Assembly: GCF_001636425.1 (NCBI RefSeq)
Contig: NZ_LWJG01000004.1
Span: 232,198 to 296,197 of the forward strand
Source of the DNA: Heyndrickxia acidicola
GTDB taxonomy: Bacteria > Bacillota > Bacilli > Bacillales > Bacillaceae_C
Direction: 5' to 3'
DNA: 64,000 nt
Position 1 is the first letter of the stretch. Each line of letters opens with the position of its first letter. The notes under the pieces are model-generated. The model worked only from the letters and a program-made list of their open reading frames with translations. It ran no database searches and was not told the DNA's origin. This document shows, in pieces, positions 18,367 to 26,828 of the stretch. The position numbers and the translations under genes were made by a program.

Positions 18367-18431
18367 ATTTGCTTTTGACACGTCATTCATTAGATAGATA
18401 ATGAAACAGAATTTCGTAGCATCACAATCAT

Positions 18432-19142
18432 TCAGCGAATCAATTCTGTTTGTAATACTGGAAAAAACGTATAAGCTAGAATAATGCTGATAATAGCAGC
18501 TACGACCATTGCTAAGCTTGCAAATGTTCCTTCCAGTTCCCCCATTTCAAATGCTTTTGATGTTCCAGCACCATGCGCTCCCATCCCAAGCAGCAGTCCT
18601 TTGGCAGTGGAAGACCGAATACCAATCAATCGAATTAACAAAGGACCTACTACTGTTCCTGCAAGCCCGGTAACGATGACAAAAACAGCCGTCAAGGTCG
18701 GTACCCCTCCTATGGTTTTAGAAATGTCCATGGCAATAGGGGTCGTGATAGAACGCGGTACCAAGCTATTAATTAACGAAGGACTTAGTTTAACCCATAC
18801 TGCAAAAAGAAAGGAAGAAGCAATGGCTGTCAAAGAGCCTACAATGAGACTGATAATGATCTCAACCACATGTTTTTTTAGCAGTTGGTAATGCTTATAC
18901 ATCGGGACAGCAAATGCAACGGTTGCTGGTCCTAAAAGCTTTGTGAGCCACTGTGCGCCACTGTTGTAAGTAGAATAAGATGTATGGGAGATCAATAACA
19001 TTATGATTAAGATAAGGGGACAAATTAAAATGGGTGTGAGTAAAAGAGATTTTCTTTTTTTATATAGCTTTTTGCATAAAACAAAGATGGCTGCAGTCAG
19101 GATCAAACTAGCGATTGGCAGAAGGTGTTCCACGTTTTCCAC
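18432..19142 (-). CDS. LrgB/CidB family membrane protein
   Basis: A 236-aa protein with seven or so membrane helices and the family's 'GAHGAGTSKAFEMGE' motif. It pairs with the CidA/LrgA protein, whose gene overlaps it by about 35 nt. Such pairs were first viewed as holin-like regulators of autolysis; in B. subtilis one pair (PftAB) carries pyruvate. The start is GTG, either at 19142 or a few codons in. Which role applies here is not decided by the sequence. Confidence 0.88.
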   Translation of the reverse strand: MENVEHLLPIASLILTAAIFVLCKKLYKKRKSLLLTPILICPLILIIMLLISHTSYSTYNSGAQWLTKLLGPATVAFAVPMYKHYQLLKKHVVEIIISLIVGSLTAIASSFLFAVWVKLSPSLINSLVPRSITTPIAMDISKTIGGVPTLTAVFVIVTGLAGTVVGPLLIRLIGIRSSTAKGLLLGMGAHGAGTSKAFEMGELEGTFASLAMVVAAIISIILAYTFFPVLQTELIR

Positions 19143-19503
19143 CCCTTCTAAATTTAGATAAAATTTCAGCTGATATTCCAGTGAATGTCATGACGAATAA
19201 GGTGCTCACTAAAATGACCAATACAATTTTAATTCCTTGAAGTCCCATAATCTCTTTGTATTGAATAATCCCCACTGCAGAGGGCACGAAGAACAAAAGA
19301 AGTTCCGATAAAAGCCAAGCAGCTCCTAAATCCACCCACTCTACTTTAACTATTTTTAACGCCAGTAATCCAAACAGCAAAAATAAGCCGAATATACTTC
19401 CTGGTATAGGTACATGCAGAGTGCTTGACAGCACGTTTCCAATGAGGAAAAGGATGTAAAAAAAGCACACCTGCCATACCATTTTCATAACTTTCATTTT
19501 CAC
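19108..19503 (-). CDS. CidA/LrgA family holin-like protein
   Basis: A 131-aa protein with four membrane helices and the motif 'VPIPGSIFGLFLLF', typical of CidA/LrgA. The C-terminus is basic (KFRRGGKRG). It is cotranscribed with the LrgB-type gene by overlap. A TTGTGA-N6-TCACAA palindrome 17 nt upstream points to redox control in step with cydABDC. Confidence 0.88.
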   Translation of the reverse strand: MKMKVMKMVWQVCFFYILFLIGNVLSSTLHVPIPGSIFGLFLLFGLLALKIVKVEWVDLGAAWLLSELLLFFVPSAVGIIQYKEIMGLQGIKIVLVILVSTLFVMTFTGISAEILSKFRRGGKRGTPSANR

Positions 19504-19519
19504 TCACAACCTTTTGGTA

Positions 19520-19537
19520 TTGTGAAATGGATCACAA
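19520..19537 (-). promoter_or_regulatory. FNR/Rex-type palindrome upstream of the cid/lrg pair
   Basis: Perfect palindromic arms in TTGTGAAATGGATCACAA. TGTGA-N6-TCACA is the Bacillus FNR consensus, and TTGTGA...TCACAA also fits Rex; the two cannot be separated by eye. It lies so close to the start codon that repression is more likely than activation. Confidence 0.6.
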
Positions 19538-19547
19538 TTTTTTTAAA

Positions 19548-19580
19548 AAAAGAGCCGTCTTTCTATGGACGACTCTTTCA
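19548..19580 (-). terminator. Terminator of the broken carboxymuconolactone decarboxylase gene
   Basis: GAGTCGTC / GACGGCTC stem on the minus strand followed by a run of T, about 45 nt after the stop at 19625. Confidence 0.7.
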
Positions 19581-19624
19581 CTTTGCACTCCGCTGTCCTC
19601 ACCCTAAAATCAAAATAATGCGTT

Positions 19625-20040
19625 TTAGAGCTCAGTGTGTTCTGGGACCTGTACATGTCGCTGGTTGAATACCTTTTTAGCCACTGAAAGAGCATTCAGT
19701 ACACGCTGGAACCCTGTATAAGGAATCAATTGAATGATAGCTTCCACTACTTCTTCCGGTGTTAAACCGGAAGTAAGTGCTGTATTAAGATGAAGTTCCA
19801 TCTGTGGTTCGGTTCCTTGAGTGATGAGTGAAGAGATGGTGACAAGTGCCCTTTGTTGATTGCTTAAACCTGTCGGGAGTATATGTCTCCATACGCAAAT
19901 TCGATAATATATTTACCAACATCAGGAGCAATCTCTTCTAGATCCTCTGATTTTTTTTAGTGTGTTGAGATATCCTTGTTAGAAGTCAGTGTATATTCCA
20001 TTAATTTGTCTAAACCTTGATGTAAGCGATCTTTTTCCAA
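19625..20040 (-). pseudogene. Carboxymuconolactone decarboxylase family protein, frameshifted
   Basis: Three reading-frame pieces in order encode one AhpD-like/CMD protein. The N-terminal piece begins 'LEKDRLHQGLDKLMEYTL' at a TTG with AGGAGG upstream. The middle is '...DVGKYIIEFAYGD', and the intact C-terminal piece contains 'TALTSGLTPEEVVEAIIQL' and 'FQRVLNALSVA'. Breaks lie near 19950-19960 (a poly-T run) and near 19880. The C-X-X-C of active peroxidase members is not visible. Confidence 0.75.
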
Positions 20041-20838
20041 AACGTTTTGCCCTCCTATTAATCATGTTTATTTGTACGTTACACTAATTCTTTTAACAAC
20101 TTTTGTTGAGTTCCCTTAACACTTTCTACTGTAACTCTTATTCTTTCATTCGTAAAATTCATATAAATAATATTATCTATTCATATTAGTAATAGTTTGC
20201 GCTCAAAAGGCTAAATTATTAAGGAGTGTTTATGGATTTCTAGGCATAGCTTACCAATCATCTGTTATACAATTTGTGAAACAATTATATAGAAGATACA
20301 AGGTTATACAATAGGATGAAAAGATACCATGACATCAGATGAAATTTTTAAAAGCAACAAGCAATGACGATATAGTCATAATGATTCACATCTATCTAAG
20401 CATGTAAAAGCATACGCCATCTTTGACTGGGGATTAAATGTATGCATAAGTGACTCCCTAATTCATTCCATTAGAAATTTATTAGCACTGGAGCATTCAG
20501 CCATAATTCTTGTCACTTCTTTAATGAAAGTTCAGCTATACAATACAATTAATCATGTATTTATAAAAGCAAAAATTGTCACTTTTGGTTTGTGTTTCGT
20601 ACTCACGTTGGATGATTATTAGGTTAACGTCTGAGTTTTTCCTTATACTAACGGATGTTAAGGATCTCCGTTCTTTGGAGTTCTGGCTGGAAGGATGCTC
20701 TGACACAGAATGGTGAACTCTTAAAGAGGAATTATTACTATTTGTTATAGATTTTATAAAATCAATTCATTTTACTCATATTAAGAACAGGTGTACACTG
20801 GTTATGTCGAAAACATTATTTACTAGGAGGCTTTTGAA
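20041..20838. other. Gene-free interval
   Basis: About 800 nt without a supportable gene or clear repeat. It contains an AGGAGG site and AT-rich promoter DNA for the short broken gene that follows. Confidence 0.5.
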
Positions 20839-21029
20839 ATGGAAAAGTTGTTAGAACAAAAAGTGGCTCTGGTGCCTGGACTGCCCCTGCTCGTTTGCAA
20901 TTATTCGAGCATGTACTTGCTCCAATGGCGGATCTTCCAGTGCTTGAGGTAGTACATGCTTCTCATATCTTAACAGATTTATCGCTTTCACCAGCGCTTC
21001 CGGTGTACGACTATCTTGAAGATAAGTAA
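20839..21029 (+). pseudogene. Short broken gene, family not recognised
   Basis: ATG with AGGAGG upstream starts 'MEKLLEQKVALV', which looks like an SDR N-terminus. The frame then shifts and continues 'LFEHVLAPMADLPVLEVV...LPVYDYLEDK' to a TAA. It keeps its own terminator at 21105, so it was once a gene. The second half is not identified; an internal deletion joining two parts is possible. Confidence 0.45.
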
Positions 21030-21104
21030 AATAATCCTTAAAATTTTAAAGTAGTTAGAACAAGATTGAAAAATCTATTTCTTGATAATAGAGCTATTAA
21101 CAGT

Positions 21105-21149
21105 GACAATCTTTTACTGAAAAATGAGTAAGAGGTTGTCTTTTTTTTT
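21105..21149 (+). terminator. Terminator after the broken gene at 20839
   Basis: GACAATCTTTTACT pairs with AGTAAGAGGTTGTC (one wobble), followed by nine T. Confidence 0.8.
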
Positions 21150-21234
21150 GAGGTATTGAGTATTTTCTTTAATTGAAAAGCTGCCAATATTTTTTAAAAG
21201 TAATCATCTTATAGCTGCTGTACCCTCATCTTAA

Positions 21235-21258
21235 CATTAATCAAACGTTTGATTAATG
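21235..21258. promoter_or_regulatory. Perfect 24-bp palindrome, orphan operator
   Basis: CATTAATCAAAC followed immediately by its exact complement. Form and length suit a TetR-family dimer site. No gene starts within several hundred bases on either strand. Confidence 0.45.
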
Positions 21259-21873
21259 AGAATCACTTCACTTTTCAATAAATATTTGGATATAACCCTT
21301 TTTATTTTTAGGCAATTAGGTGTATTTGGCAATTTAAAATGCTATAAATGGAAGTTTTTCTATGTTGAAAGAGGCAAAATACGCAAGGGGTGAATAAAAA
21401 CTTGGATATTTTAGGTTCTTTAAATTTTATTTCTTATTGTGTTAAAGCACCTGTTACTTTAAGTACATTTTTTCACAATATCAGTAATTGATTTTATTGG
21501 TCAATGGCGATTACATCATCCCTTGCTGGTACGGAGCAATAACTATTAACTACTGGTTTTTAAAAAAGACAACACGTCATTTATAAAATTCCGTAGATTT
21601 TCGCTGCATCGCTCATCGTGTAACTCTTGCAAAGCTAATACAATCCATTTGTTCTTTTTACGGTTCCCAAATCTAGCCACACCTCAAGTTCTCCAACTGG
21701 AACCACAAATAAAAGGAATAAATGAAATTTATTTATTTTTAAATACTCCTTTTAGTGTTGCTTTATTTACGGGTCATTCTTAACGGTTATGCCACCAATC
21801 CAATCGTTTGACTATAAAGCACCAAGTTATGTAGAAGCATGTTTATTGTAATAGAGTTCCGTTAGAATAGATA

Positions 21874-21985
21874 AAAACCCGCTATTTAAGTAACGGGTTT
21901 TGAAGTACAAAACTCGAAAAAGTAAGCAAAAAAGCACATTAAATAACAGTCAAAAACACCCCCTTTTTAAGTCGGGGTGTTTTTC
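21874..21985. repeat. Double-hairpin repeat, copy 1
   Basis: Two hairpins (ACCCG / CGGGT, and AAAAACACCCC / GGGGTGTTTTT) flank a segment containing 'AGTACAAAACTCGAAAAAGT' and 'AAATAACAGTCAAAAACAC'. The same segment recurs with changes at 60048-60122 and, more weakly, near 6680-6830. Confidence 0.6.
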
Positions 21986-22255
21986 TTTTGAAATAAATTA
22001 AATATTCTTATTCAACGTACCCGTTACTTGAATAAGAAAATTAAAGTATATGCACATCAGTACGAGCTTAGTCATAACTTTAGAAATAATTTCTGTAATA
22101 AATTATTATTGCTACAAGGGAAATGATGGTATAAGTCAAGGAAGTAAAAAAGGAAATATTTGGTGAAAACTCAAACTTTTGTTGTTCCATCTTGTATCCA
22201 GCTCTTTTAATTTTCATGGGAGTACAACAAGCTAATATAGTATTAGAGGTATTTT

Positions 22256-22564
22256 TCAGAATATTTCTTTTATTGATTGTCTCAACTCAAATCTATCTTT
22301 TTTTCTAGGACCTACCAATAATTTAATTGCTGTTCTATTTTCATTATTAATTAAAACATCTGTAAATGCAGGAACAAAAACCAGATTAATACCACTAGGA
22401 GCGACGAATCCTCTTGCAATCGCAATGGCTTTAATCGCTTGATTTAAAGCACCCGCTCCAATAGCTTGAATTTCTGTATTTCCTCTCTCTCTTAATACGC
22501 CTGCAATTGCACCTGCAACAGAATTCGGATTTGATTTTGAAGATACTTTTAATACATTATCCAT
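22256..22564 (-). CDS. spoVS: SpoVS paralogue
   Basis: A 102-aa homologue of stage V sporulation protein S, a small Alba-like dimer that affects septation and coat assembly. The core is nearly the canonical sequence ('SNPNSVAGAIAGVLRERG', 'GAGALNQAIKAIAIARGFV', 'ERTAIKL'-like 'NRTAIKLLVGPR'). It is about 16 residues longer than usual, with a charged C-terminal extension after GPR. It is probably a second copy rather than the main spoVS. ATG has a GGGGGA site. Confidence 0.9.
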   Translation of the reverse strand: MDNVLKVSSKSNPNSVAGAIAGVLRERGNTEIQAIGAGALNQAIKAIAIARGFVAPSGINLVFVPAFTDVLINNENRTAIKLLVGPRKKDRFELRQSIKEIF

Positions 22565-22712
22565 ATAAATTTTTCCCCCTGTTATTTAATCTCTTGATAT
22601 GATCACTGGAAAGAAGGATGTAATTAACGTTTCTTTATTATTATTCAAATTCAAATCAAACAGAACTATTGAGCTTATTCCTTTGATACTTGTGCTATCC
22701 TGCTTACTTTAA

Positions 22713-22767
22713 TGCAATAAGAAAAAGCCGCCAAGTATGGCAGCCGGATCTTCGACTTTTACACCCG
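22713..22767 (-). repeat. Dispersed terminator-bearing repeat, copy B
   Basis: Minus strand: GGCTGCCATACTTGGCGGC hairpin then TTTTTC, preceded by the family edge ACGGGTGT. It lies 3' of the small minus-strand gene at 23021-23302 and abuts the 207-bp repeat. Confidence 0.65.
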
Positions 22768-22974
22768 TTAGCCATCCATGCAGCACAAAATCAGTGCTGC
22801 ACCACAGAGAATGAAAATGGTTAGTAAGTGTCAATACTGATACTGACCTTAATCCAGTCAACCCTAATCCATAGTCTTATTAATTAACTCTCTCCTCTTT
22901 TTTTTAACGATTGAGCAGGGTCTTCTTTAGTTTTGTCATTTTTGACTCTTGTACAAATTTATTTTCATGGTAGT
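22768..22974. repeat. 207-bp direct repeat, copy 1
   Basis: About 95 percent identical to 25094-25300, in the same orientation. It contains GCAGCAC / GTGCTGC (7-bp stem, 22780-22800). No reading frame is conserved. The two copies bracket 2.1 kb carrying a hypothetical gene, a cold-shock gene and plsY. Confidence 0.9.
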
Positions 22975-23020
22975 TTTCCATGTATCTGTTCTTCTATAAT
23001 AAGCATCTTCGTACTTTGAA

Positions 23021-23302
23021 TTAATGATTATTTTCCATTCCTATAATCAGAGCTCCAATTTGTTCTTGTGAAAGTTGCTCACGTTCAATCTCAACATCTT
23101 TTCCGCTTCCAATCAAAACTAAATCATCATGATTTGATAAAGGTTTTCTTCCTCTGGGTACAGATTCTGTGTATTTTTTCCACACTCCATTAATCTTGGC
23201 GAGTGATACATCACCCCTTTTCATCATCAAACCACCAATACTTTTCGGCATCATCAAGCCTCTTATAAATTGTTTTTTCGAGAAATAAAAATCTTCTTCC
23301 AT
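23021..23302 (-). CDS. Hypothetical 93-aa protein
   Basis: Starts at ATG with AAGGAG 8 nt upstream, so likely translated. Charged and soluble, with 'GGLMMKRGDVSLAKINGVWKK' and a basic 'PRGRKPLS' patch in the middle and an acidic C-terminal third. I recognise no family. It is the first gene inside the segment bracketed by the 207-bp repeats and reads toward copy 1. Confidence 0.6.
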   Translation of the reverse strand: MEEDFYFSKKQFIRGLMMPKSIGGLMMKRGDVSLAKINGVWKKYTESVPRGRKPLSNHDDLVLIGSGKDVEIEREQLSQEQIGALIIGMENNH

Positions 23303-23491
23303 TTTTCCATCTCCTTAATAGTTAATAGTATATGTCAATTAGGACATAACCATTTATGAATTTTCATCGTTCTTGTTTAACTACCCTGCTTGTTGATACA
23401 TTAAGAAAAGGCAGCTGTACCAATCCCTTTGATTAGCCCAAACACCAGTAGGTTAAAGATCAAAAATGAAATATCAGCGAAAGTACGATAT

Positions 23492-23520
23492 TTGCAAACT
23501 TTTCCGTTTTCTGTTATGAT
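23492..23520 (+). promoter_or_regulatory. Sigma-A promoter of the cold-shock gene
   Basis: TTGCAA, 17-nt spacer, TATGAT. Transcription from here gives a leader of roughly 115 nt before the ATG, as expected for a temperature-controlled csp mRNA. A degraded repeat-family hairpin lies just upstream (about 23400-23450). Confidence 0.75.
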
Positions 23521-23640
23521 TATAAAGAATTATTTTTGTTCGGTGTAAAGGATAGTATAAGTATCGACTTTTCGTCTTGATGATCACTTTGGGCAAGGAT
23601 AGTAATACATTGTGTGGTTACACACTAGGAGGCAACAACA

Positions 23641-23841
23641 ATGGAACAAGGTACAGTTAAATGGTTTAATTCAGAAAAAGGTTTTGGATTTATCGAACGT
23701 GAAAATGGAGACGATGTATTCGTTCACTTCTCTGCTATCCAAAGTGAAGGCTTCAAATCTTTAGATGAAGGTCAAAAAGTAACATTCGACGTTGAGCAAG
23801 GTGCTCGTGGAGCTCAAGCTGCTAACGTTCAAAAAGCTTAA
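23641..23841 (+). CDS. Cold-shock protein (CspA/CspB family)
   Basis: A 66-aa single cold-shock domain that binds single-stranded RNA and DNA. It carries RNP1 KGFGFIE and RNP2 VFVHFS. ATG follows an AGGAGG site. The long leader and strong terminator match csp genes of Bacillus. Several paralogues are usual, so no specific symbol is given. Confidence 0.95.
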   Translation: MEQGTVKWFNSEKGFGFIERENGDDVFVHFSAIQSEGFKSLDEGQKVTFDVEQGARGAQAANVQKA

Positions 23842-23860
23842 TCTAAATAAAATTATACAA

Positions 23861-23892
23861 ACAGGCTCTATAAATAGAGTCTGTTTTTTTTA
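23861..23892 (+). terminator. Terminator of the cold-shock gene
   Basis: ACAGGCTCTA / TAGAGTCTGT with a 4-nt loop and eight T. Confidence 0.85.
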
Positions 23893-24081
23893 TATGTTTT
23901 TAGATGATACTCAATAAAAAACCCTACTTAACAAGTAAGCAGGGAGTTGATACAAGTACTGTAAAATGATTAAAAACTTAAAAGGTTGACTACAGTATAA
24001 CATATAGATTGATAATATGCGGAGTTTTATATGATTACCTTTCTCCACCATTTGAATTTATGAATATTTTCTCTTCAACCT

Positions 24082-24155
24082 GCCCCGTTACAATAAGAAA
24101 AAAAACTGCTCATAATGGCAGCTGAATCCTTTACACTTGCACCCTTTAGTTGAAG
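24082..24155 (-). repeat. Dispersed terminator-bearing repeat, copy C
   Basis: Minus strand: GCTGCC...GAGCAG imperfect hairpin followed by eight T and CTTATTG, between family edges CTAAAGGGTGCAAG and AACGGGGC. It lies 3' of plsY. Confidence 0.65.
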
Positions 24156-24273
24156 AACAACCAAACATTATAATTGGCTTTATTTATAGATAAAACCTTA
24201 GCTTCTGAACAATAAAAGTGGAAGTCGGTTAACTAATTCTAAATTTTTTATTTTGACAAAATGCTCAACGCCG

Positions 24274-24900
24274 CTAAAAATTAAGTTTATTTTCTGTTCC
24301 TGAAAGCAACCTTTGTATATTTTCCCTATGGCTGAAAATAACTATTAACGCCATTAGGCACGCAAATATACAAAAATATAAGTTATCCCCAAAAACAGGA
24401 ATAAATGAAATAGCTGCAAAAAGCATTGTAGCACATACTGTGCCTAAAGAAACATAACGGGTTAAAGCTACTATTATTACAAAAAAGCCAAGGCATAAAA
24501 GGGCCATAACCCAGTTAACCATAAACAGCACAGCCACTGCTGTAAGTGCTCCCTTGCCCCCTTTAAACCCAAAATATATCGGCCGGTTATGCCCTATAAT
24601 CGCTCCTACCCCTGCCGCTAAAAGGCTTACGCAATCTTTAGCCTCTCCCGTATAAAAGTAAACGCTAAGGGACAAGCCTACAAAACAGGCAATTATCCCT
24701 TTTAATACATCTCCCGCAAGAACCAACACCGCAGCAGATTTCCCAAGTACCCTCAGAGTATTGGTAAGCCCGGCGTTTTTGCTTCCGTGGTTTCTTATGT
24801 CCTTGCCGTATATCTTCCCTACAATCACCGCTGTATTAAGACTGCCTATAAGGTAGCCCAAAGCTAAGGCCGTAAAAAGCTTTAAAATATCAATCATCAC
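24274..24900 (-). CDS. plsY: Glycerol-3-phosphate acyltransferase PlsY, divergent copy
   Basis: A 208-aa membrane enzyme that acylates glycerol-3-phosphate from acyl-phosphate, the first step of phospholipid synthesis. Five or more helices; the three active-site motifs are 'HGSKNAGLTN', 'GHNRPIYFGFKGGKG' and 'HRENIQRLLSGTENK'. The first differs from the usual GSGNPGATN (Lys and Ala replacing Gly and Pro). This, and its position between 207-bp repeats with somewhat different codon use (many GCC, CTT, AAG), suggest an acquired second copy. GGAG lies upstream of the ATG. Confidence 0.88.
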   Translation of the reverse strand: MMIDILKLFTALALGYLIGSLNTAVIVGKIYGKDIRNHGSKNAGLTNTLRVLGKSAAVLVLAGDVLKGIIACFVGLSLSVYFYTGEAKDCVSLLAAGVGAIIGHNRPIYFGFKGGKGALTAVAVLFMVNWVMALLCLGFFVIIVALTRYVSLGTVCATMLFAAISFIPVFGDNLYFCIFACLMALIVIFSHRENIQRLLSGTENKLNF

Positions 24901-25093
24901 TTTTCTCCCTTGGATTATTCTAAATTTCTTTTTATTTCTTCATCAATACAGAGTTTATCCTTCTAAGAATAAAGTTGCCAAAATCAGCAATATACTTAGC
25001 ATTTGCATAATTGCTTCTCCTCTAACATTTCACCACTATTTAACATTAATTTCTATAGAGAGGAGAAAAATTCCTTCTTGCGCTAACCTGCAC
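24901..25093. other. Intergenic region upstream of plsY
   Basis: Promoter DNA for plsY on the minus strand, leading into the second 207-bp repeat. No small gene seen. Confidence 0.4.
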
Positions 25094-25300
25094 GTTAGCC
25101 ATCCATGCAGCACAAAATCAATGCTGCACCACAGAGAATGAAAATGGTTAGGAAGTGTCAATACTGATATTGACCTTAATCCAGTCAACCCTAATCCATA
25201 GTCTTATTAATTAATCCTCTCCTCTTTTTTTTATGATTGAGCAGGGTCTTCTTTAGTTTTGTCATTTTGTATTTTTGTACAAATTTATTTTCATGGTAGT
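25094..25300. repeat. 207-bp direct repeat, copy 2
   Basis: Second copy of 22768-22974, same length and orientation. The GCAGCA hairpin stem has one change (AATGCTGC). It is followed at once by repeat-family copy D. Confidence 0.9.
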
Positions 25301-25370
25301 GGAACAAGAAAAAAAGAGCTGCCACCGCAACCCTTTATTATGCAATAAGCATCCGTTAGTTCAATAAGAA
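25301..25370 (-). repeat. Dispersed terminator-bearing repeat, copy D
   Basis: Degraded copy: GGTGGCAGCTC followed by a T-rich run on the minus strand, edge TTGAACTAACGGATGC. It lies 3' of the broken methyltransferase gene. Confidence 0.5.
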
Positions 25371-25401
25371 TGGCGATACATATTTGCATCGCCTAAATAA
25401 T

Positions 25402-26184
25402 TCAATCAATATTTATCTTTATAGCTCTTGTTGCAATAAAACATTTTATATATTTATCTAACGGTCTACTCCCACCAAAGTCATCTTCATATAAACCATT
25501 GAGTACAAAACCTGCATCAAATTGTCCTTGAATTTGGTCTTCTAATGTATGCCCAAATTCAATTGTTTTTTTGACTTTAATATATGCTTCAATTTCCTTT
25601 TCCGTTAAATTATCTAAGGATGACGACGGAATAGAGTTTTTTATCACTAAATTCCACTTCATATCTTCTTCATCATCAAAAATAAATAAAAGTGGATTTG
25701 TAAAACCAGAAATAAGAACTCCTTTATCTTTTAACACTCTTGATGCTTCTTTCCATACAGGATGAACATCTTTTACAAAAAGATTTGAAACAGGATTTAC
25801 AATCATATCAAATTGTCCATCCGTAAAATCAGAAAGGTCAGACATATCACTTTGAACAGTTCTTATTGTTAATCCATCTCGAATGGCAACAAATTCATAT
25901 GTTCTAACTGCTTTTTGGAAATATCGGTAACCGTGACATCAGCCCCTGCTGCTGCTAATACTGGACCTTGTTGACCTCCACCAGAGGCTAAACAAAGAAT
26001 TTTTAATCCTTCCAATGATTTTGGAAACCAACTTCTTGGTACGGGTTTTCCTGCCGTCACGGTAATCTCCCAATCACCCGCTTTACTTTTTTCAATAATT
26101 TCCTTAGTAACAGCCTTTGTATAGACGGCTTGTTCTTCAACTTTTTTATTCCCAAGCAATGCTATTCTGCTTAACAGTATCCAT
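25402..26184 (-). pseudogene. Class I SAM-dependent methyltransferase, two frameshifts
   Basis: The true start is ATG 26184 (GGGAGG upstream), giving 'MDTVKQNSIAWE', then a stop. One base too many in the following A run shifts the frame to 'KKVEEQAVYTKAVTKEII'. The SAM motif I is 'ILCLASGGGQQGPVLAAAGADVTVTD'. A second shift near 25895 moves to 'TVQSDMSDLSDFTDGQFDMIV', which runs to a normal end. Joined, the pieces form a YodH-like methyltransferase of about 260 aa. Confidence 0.85.
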
Positions 26185-26266
26185 ATATAATCCCTCCCGC
26201 TTTGGAACAACATACTTGTCTGAAATTATAGCATATAATCATCTGTTTTTTCTGACTATTTTTAAA

Positions 26267-26335
26267 CTAAACTGCAACGTTAGCGCAAGAAGAAAGAAGC
26301 TCCCTCTACTGGCAGCCTGATAGTCCACTTAAAGG
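26267..26335 (-). repeat. Dispersed terminator-bearing repeat, copy E
   Basis: Minus strand GGCTGCCAGTAGAGGGAGC hairpin, then TTCTTTCTTCTTGCG. It lies just 3' of the DUF3934 gene. The opposite edge 'AACTGCAACGTTAGCGCAAG' matches copies A, F and G. Confidence 0.55.
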
Positions 26336-26387
26336 TACCTCGTATGCTGTATTTGTTCCACATCATCTATATGTTGGATAAGTGACT

Positions 26388-26546
26388 TTAACTATTGCTC
26401 GTGGGGTCATTTTTAAAAACTTTTTTTGTACCTTTACTTATATATGGTTTTGCATTCTTTTTTTTGTTTGCACTAGCTTGCCAACGATTCCAACCCTTCT
26501 TGTCTGTTCCTCTCCCTGTACCGCCTTTTCCTTTAGCTTTACTCAT
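26388..26546 (-). CDS. DUF3934 family small basic protein
   Basis: A 52-aa protein that short-ORF cut-offs miss. It reads 'MSKAKGKGGTGRGTDKKGWN', then 'RWQASANKKKNAKPYISKG', the signature of the DUF3934 family of Bacillaceae, here with a longer basic tail. ATG has GGAGTG 8 nt upstream. Strongly basic, so nucleic-acid binding is plausible but untested. The family's role is unknown. Confidence 0.85.
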   Translation of the reverse strand: MSKAKGKGGTGRGTDKKGWNRWQASANKKKNAKPYISKGTKKVFKNDPTSNS

Positions 26547-26828
26547 AAAATCACTCCATTATTATTCTAAGTTGATTTAACTATCGAGTTAGTTTTAGTC
26601 ATTTAACTCGGTTATTAACCAAGCATCTTGCAATAAACAATATCCTTCCACACTCCCATACTAATGTGAAAAAAAAGATTCCAATAATGGTTATTGTCAC
26701 TTAATTTCTGAATCGGCAATTGCTACTATAGAAAGAATAATTTTTTCCACCTTTGACAAAGTAAAAAGAAACTATAATAGGCATGTTACTAGAATATCTG
26801 CAAGGATGTTTGGTATGTGATCTCTTTC

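Larger units (their letters stand above)
21150..22255. other. Gene-poor interval with palindrome and hairpin repeats
   Basis: Over 1 kb without an intact gene. It holds the perfect palindrome at 21235-21258, a repeat edge near 21445-21480, a minus-strand coding scrap near 21540-21670 (translation containing 'WIVLALQELHDERCSENL', unrecognised), and the double-hairpin repeat at 21874-21985. Confidence 0.5.
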
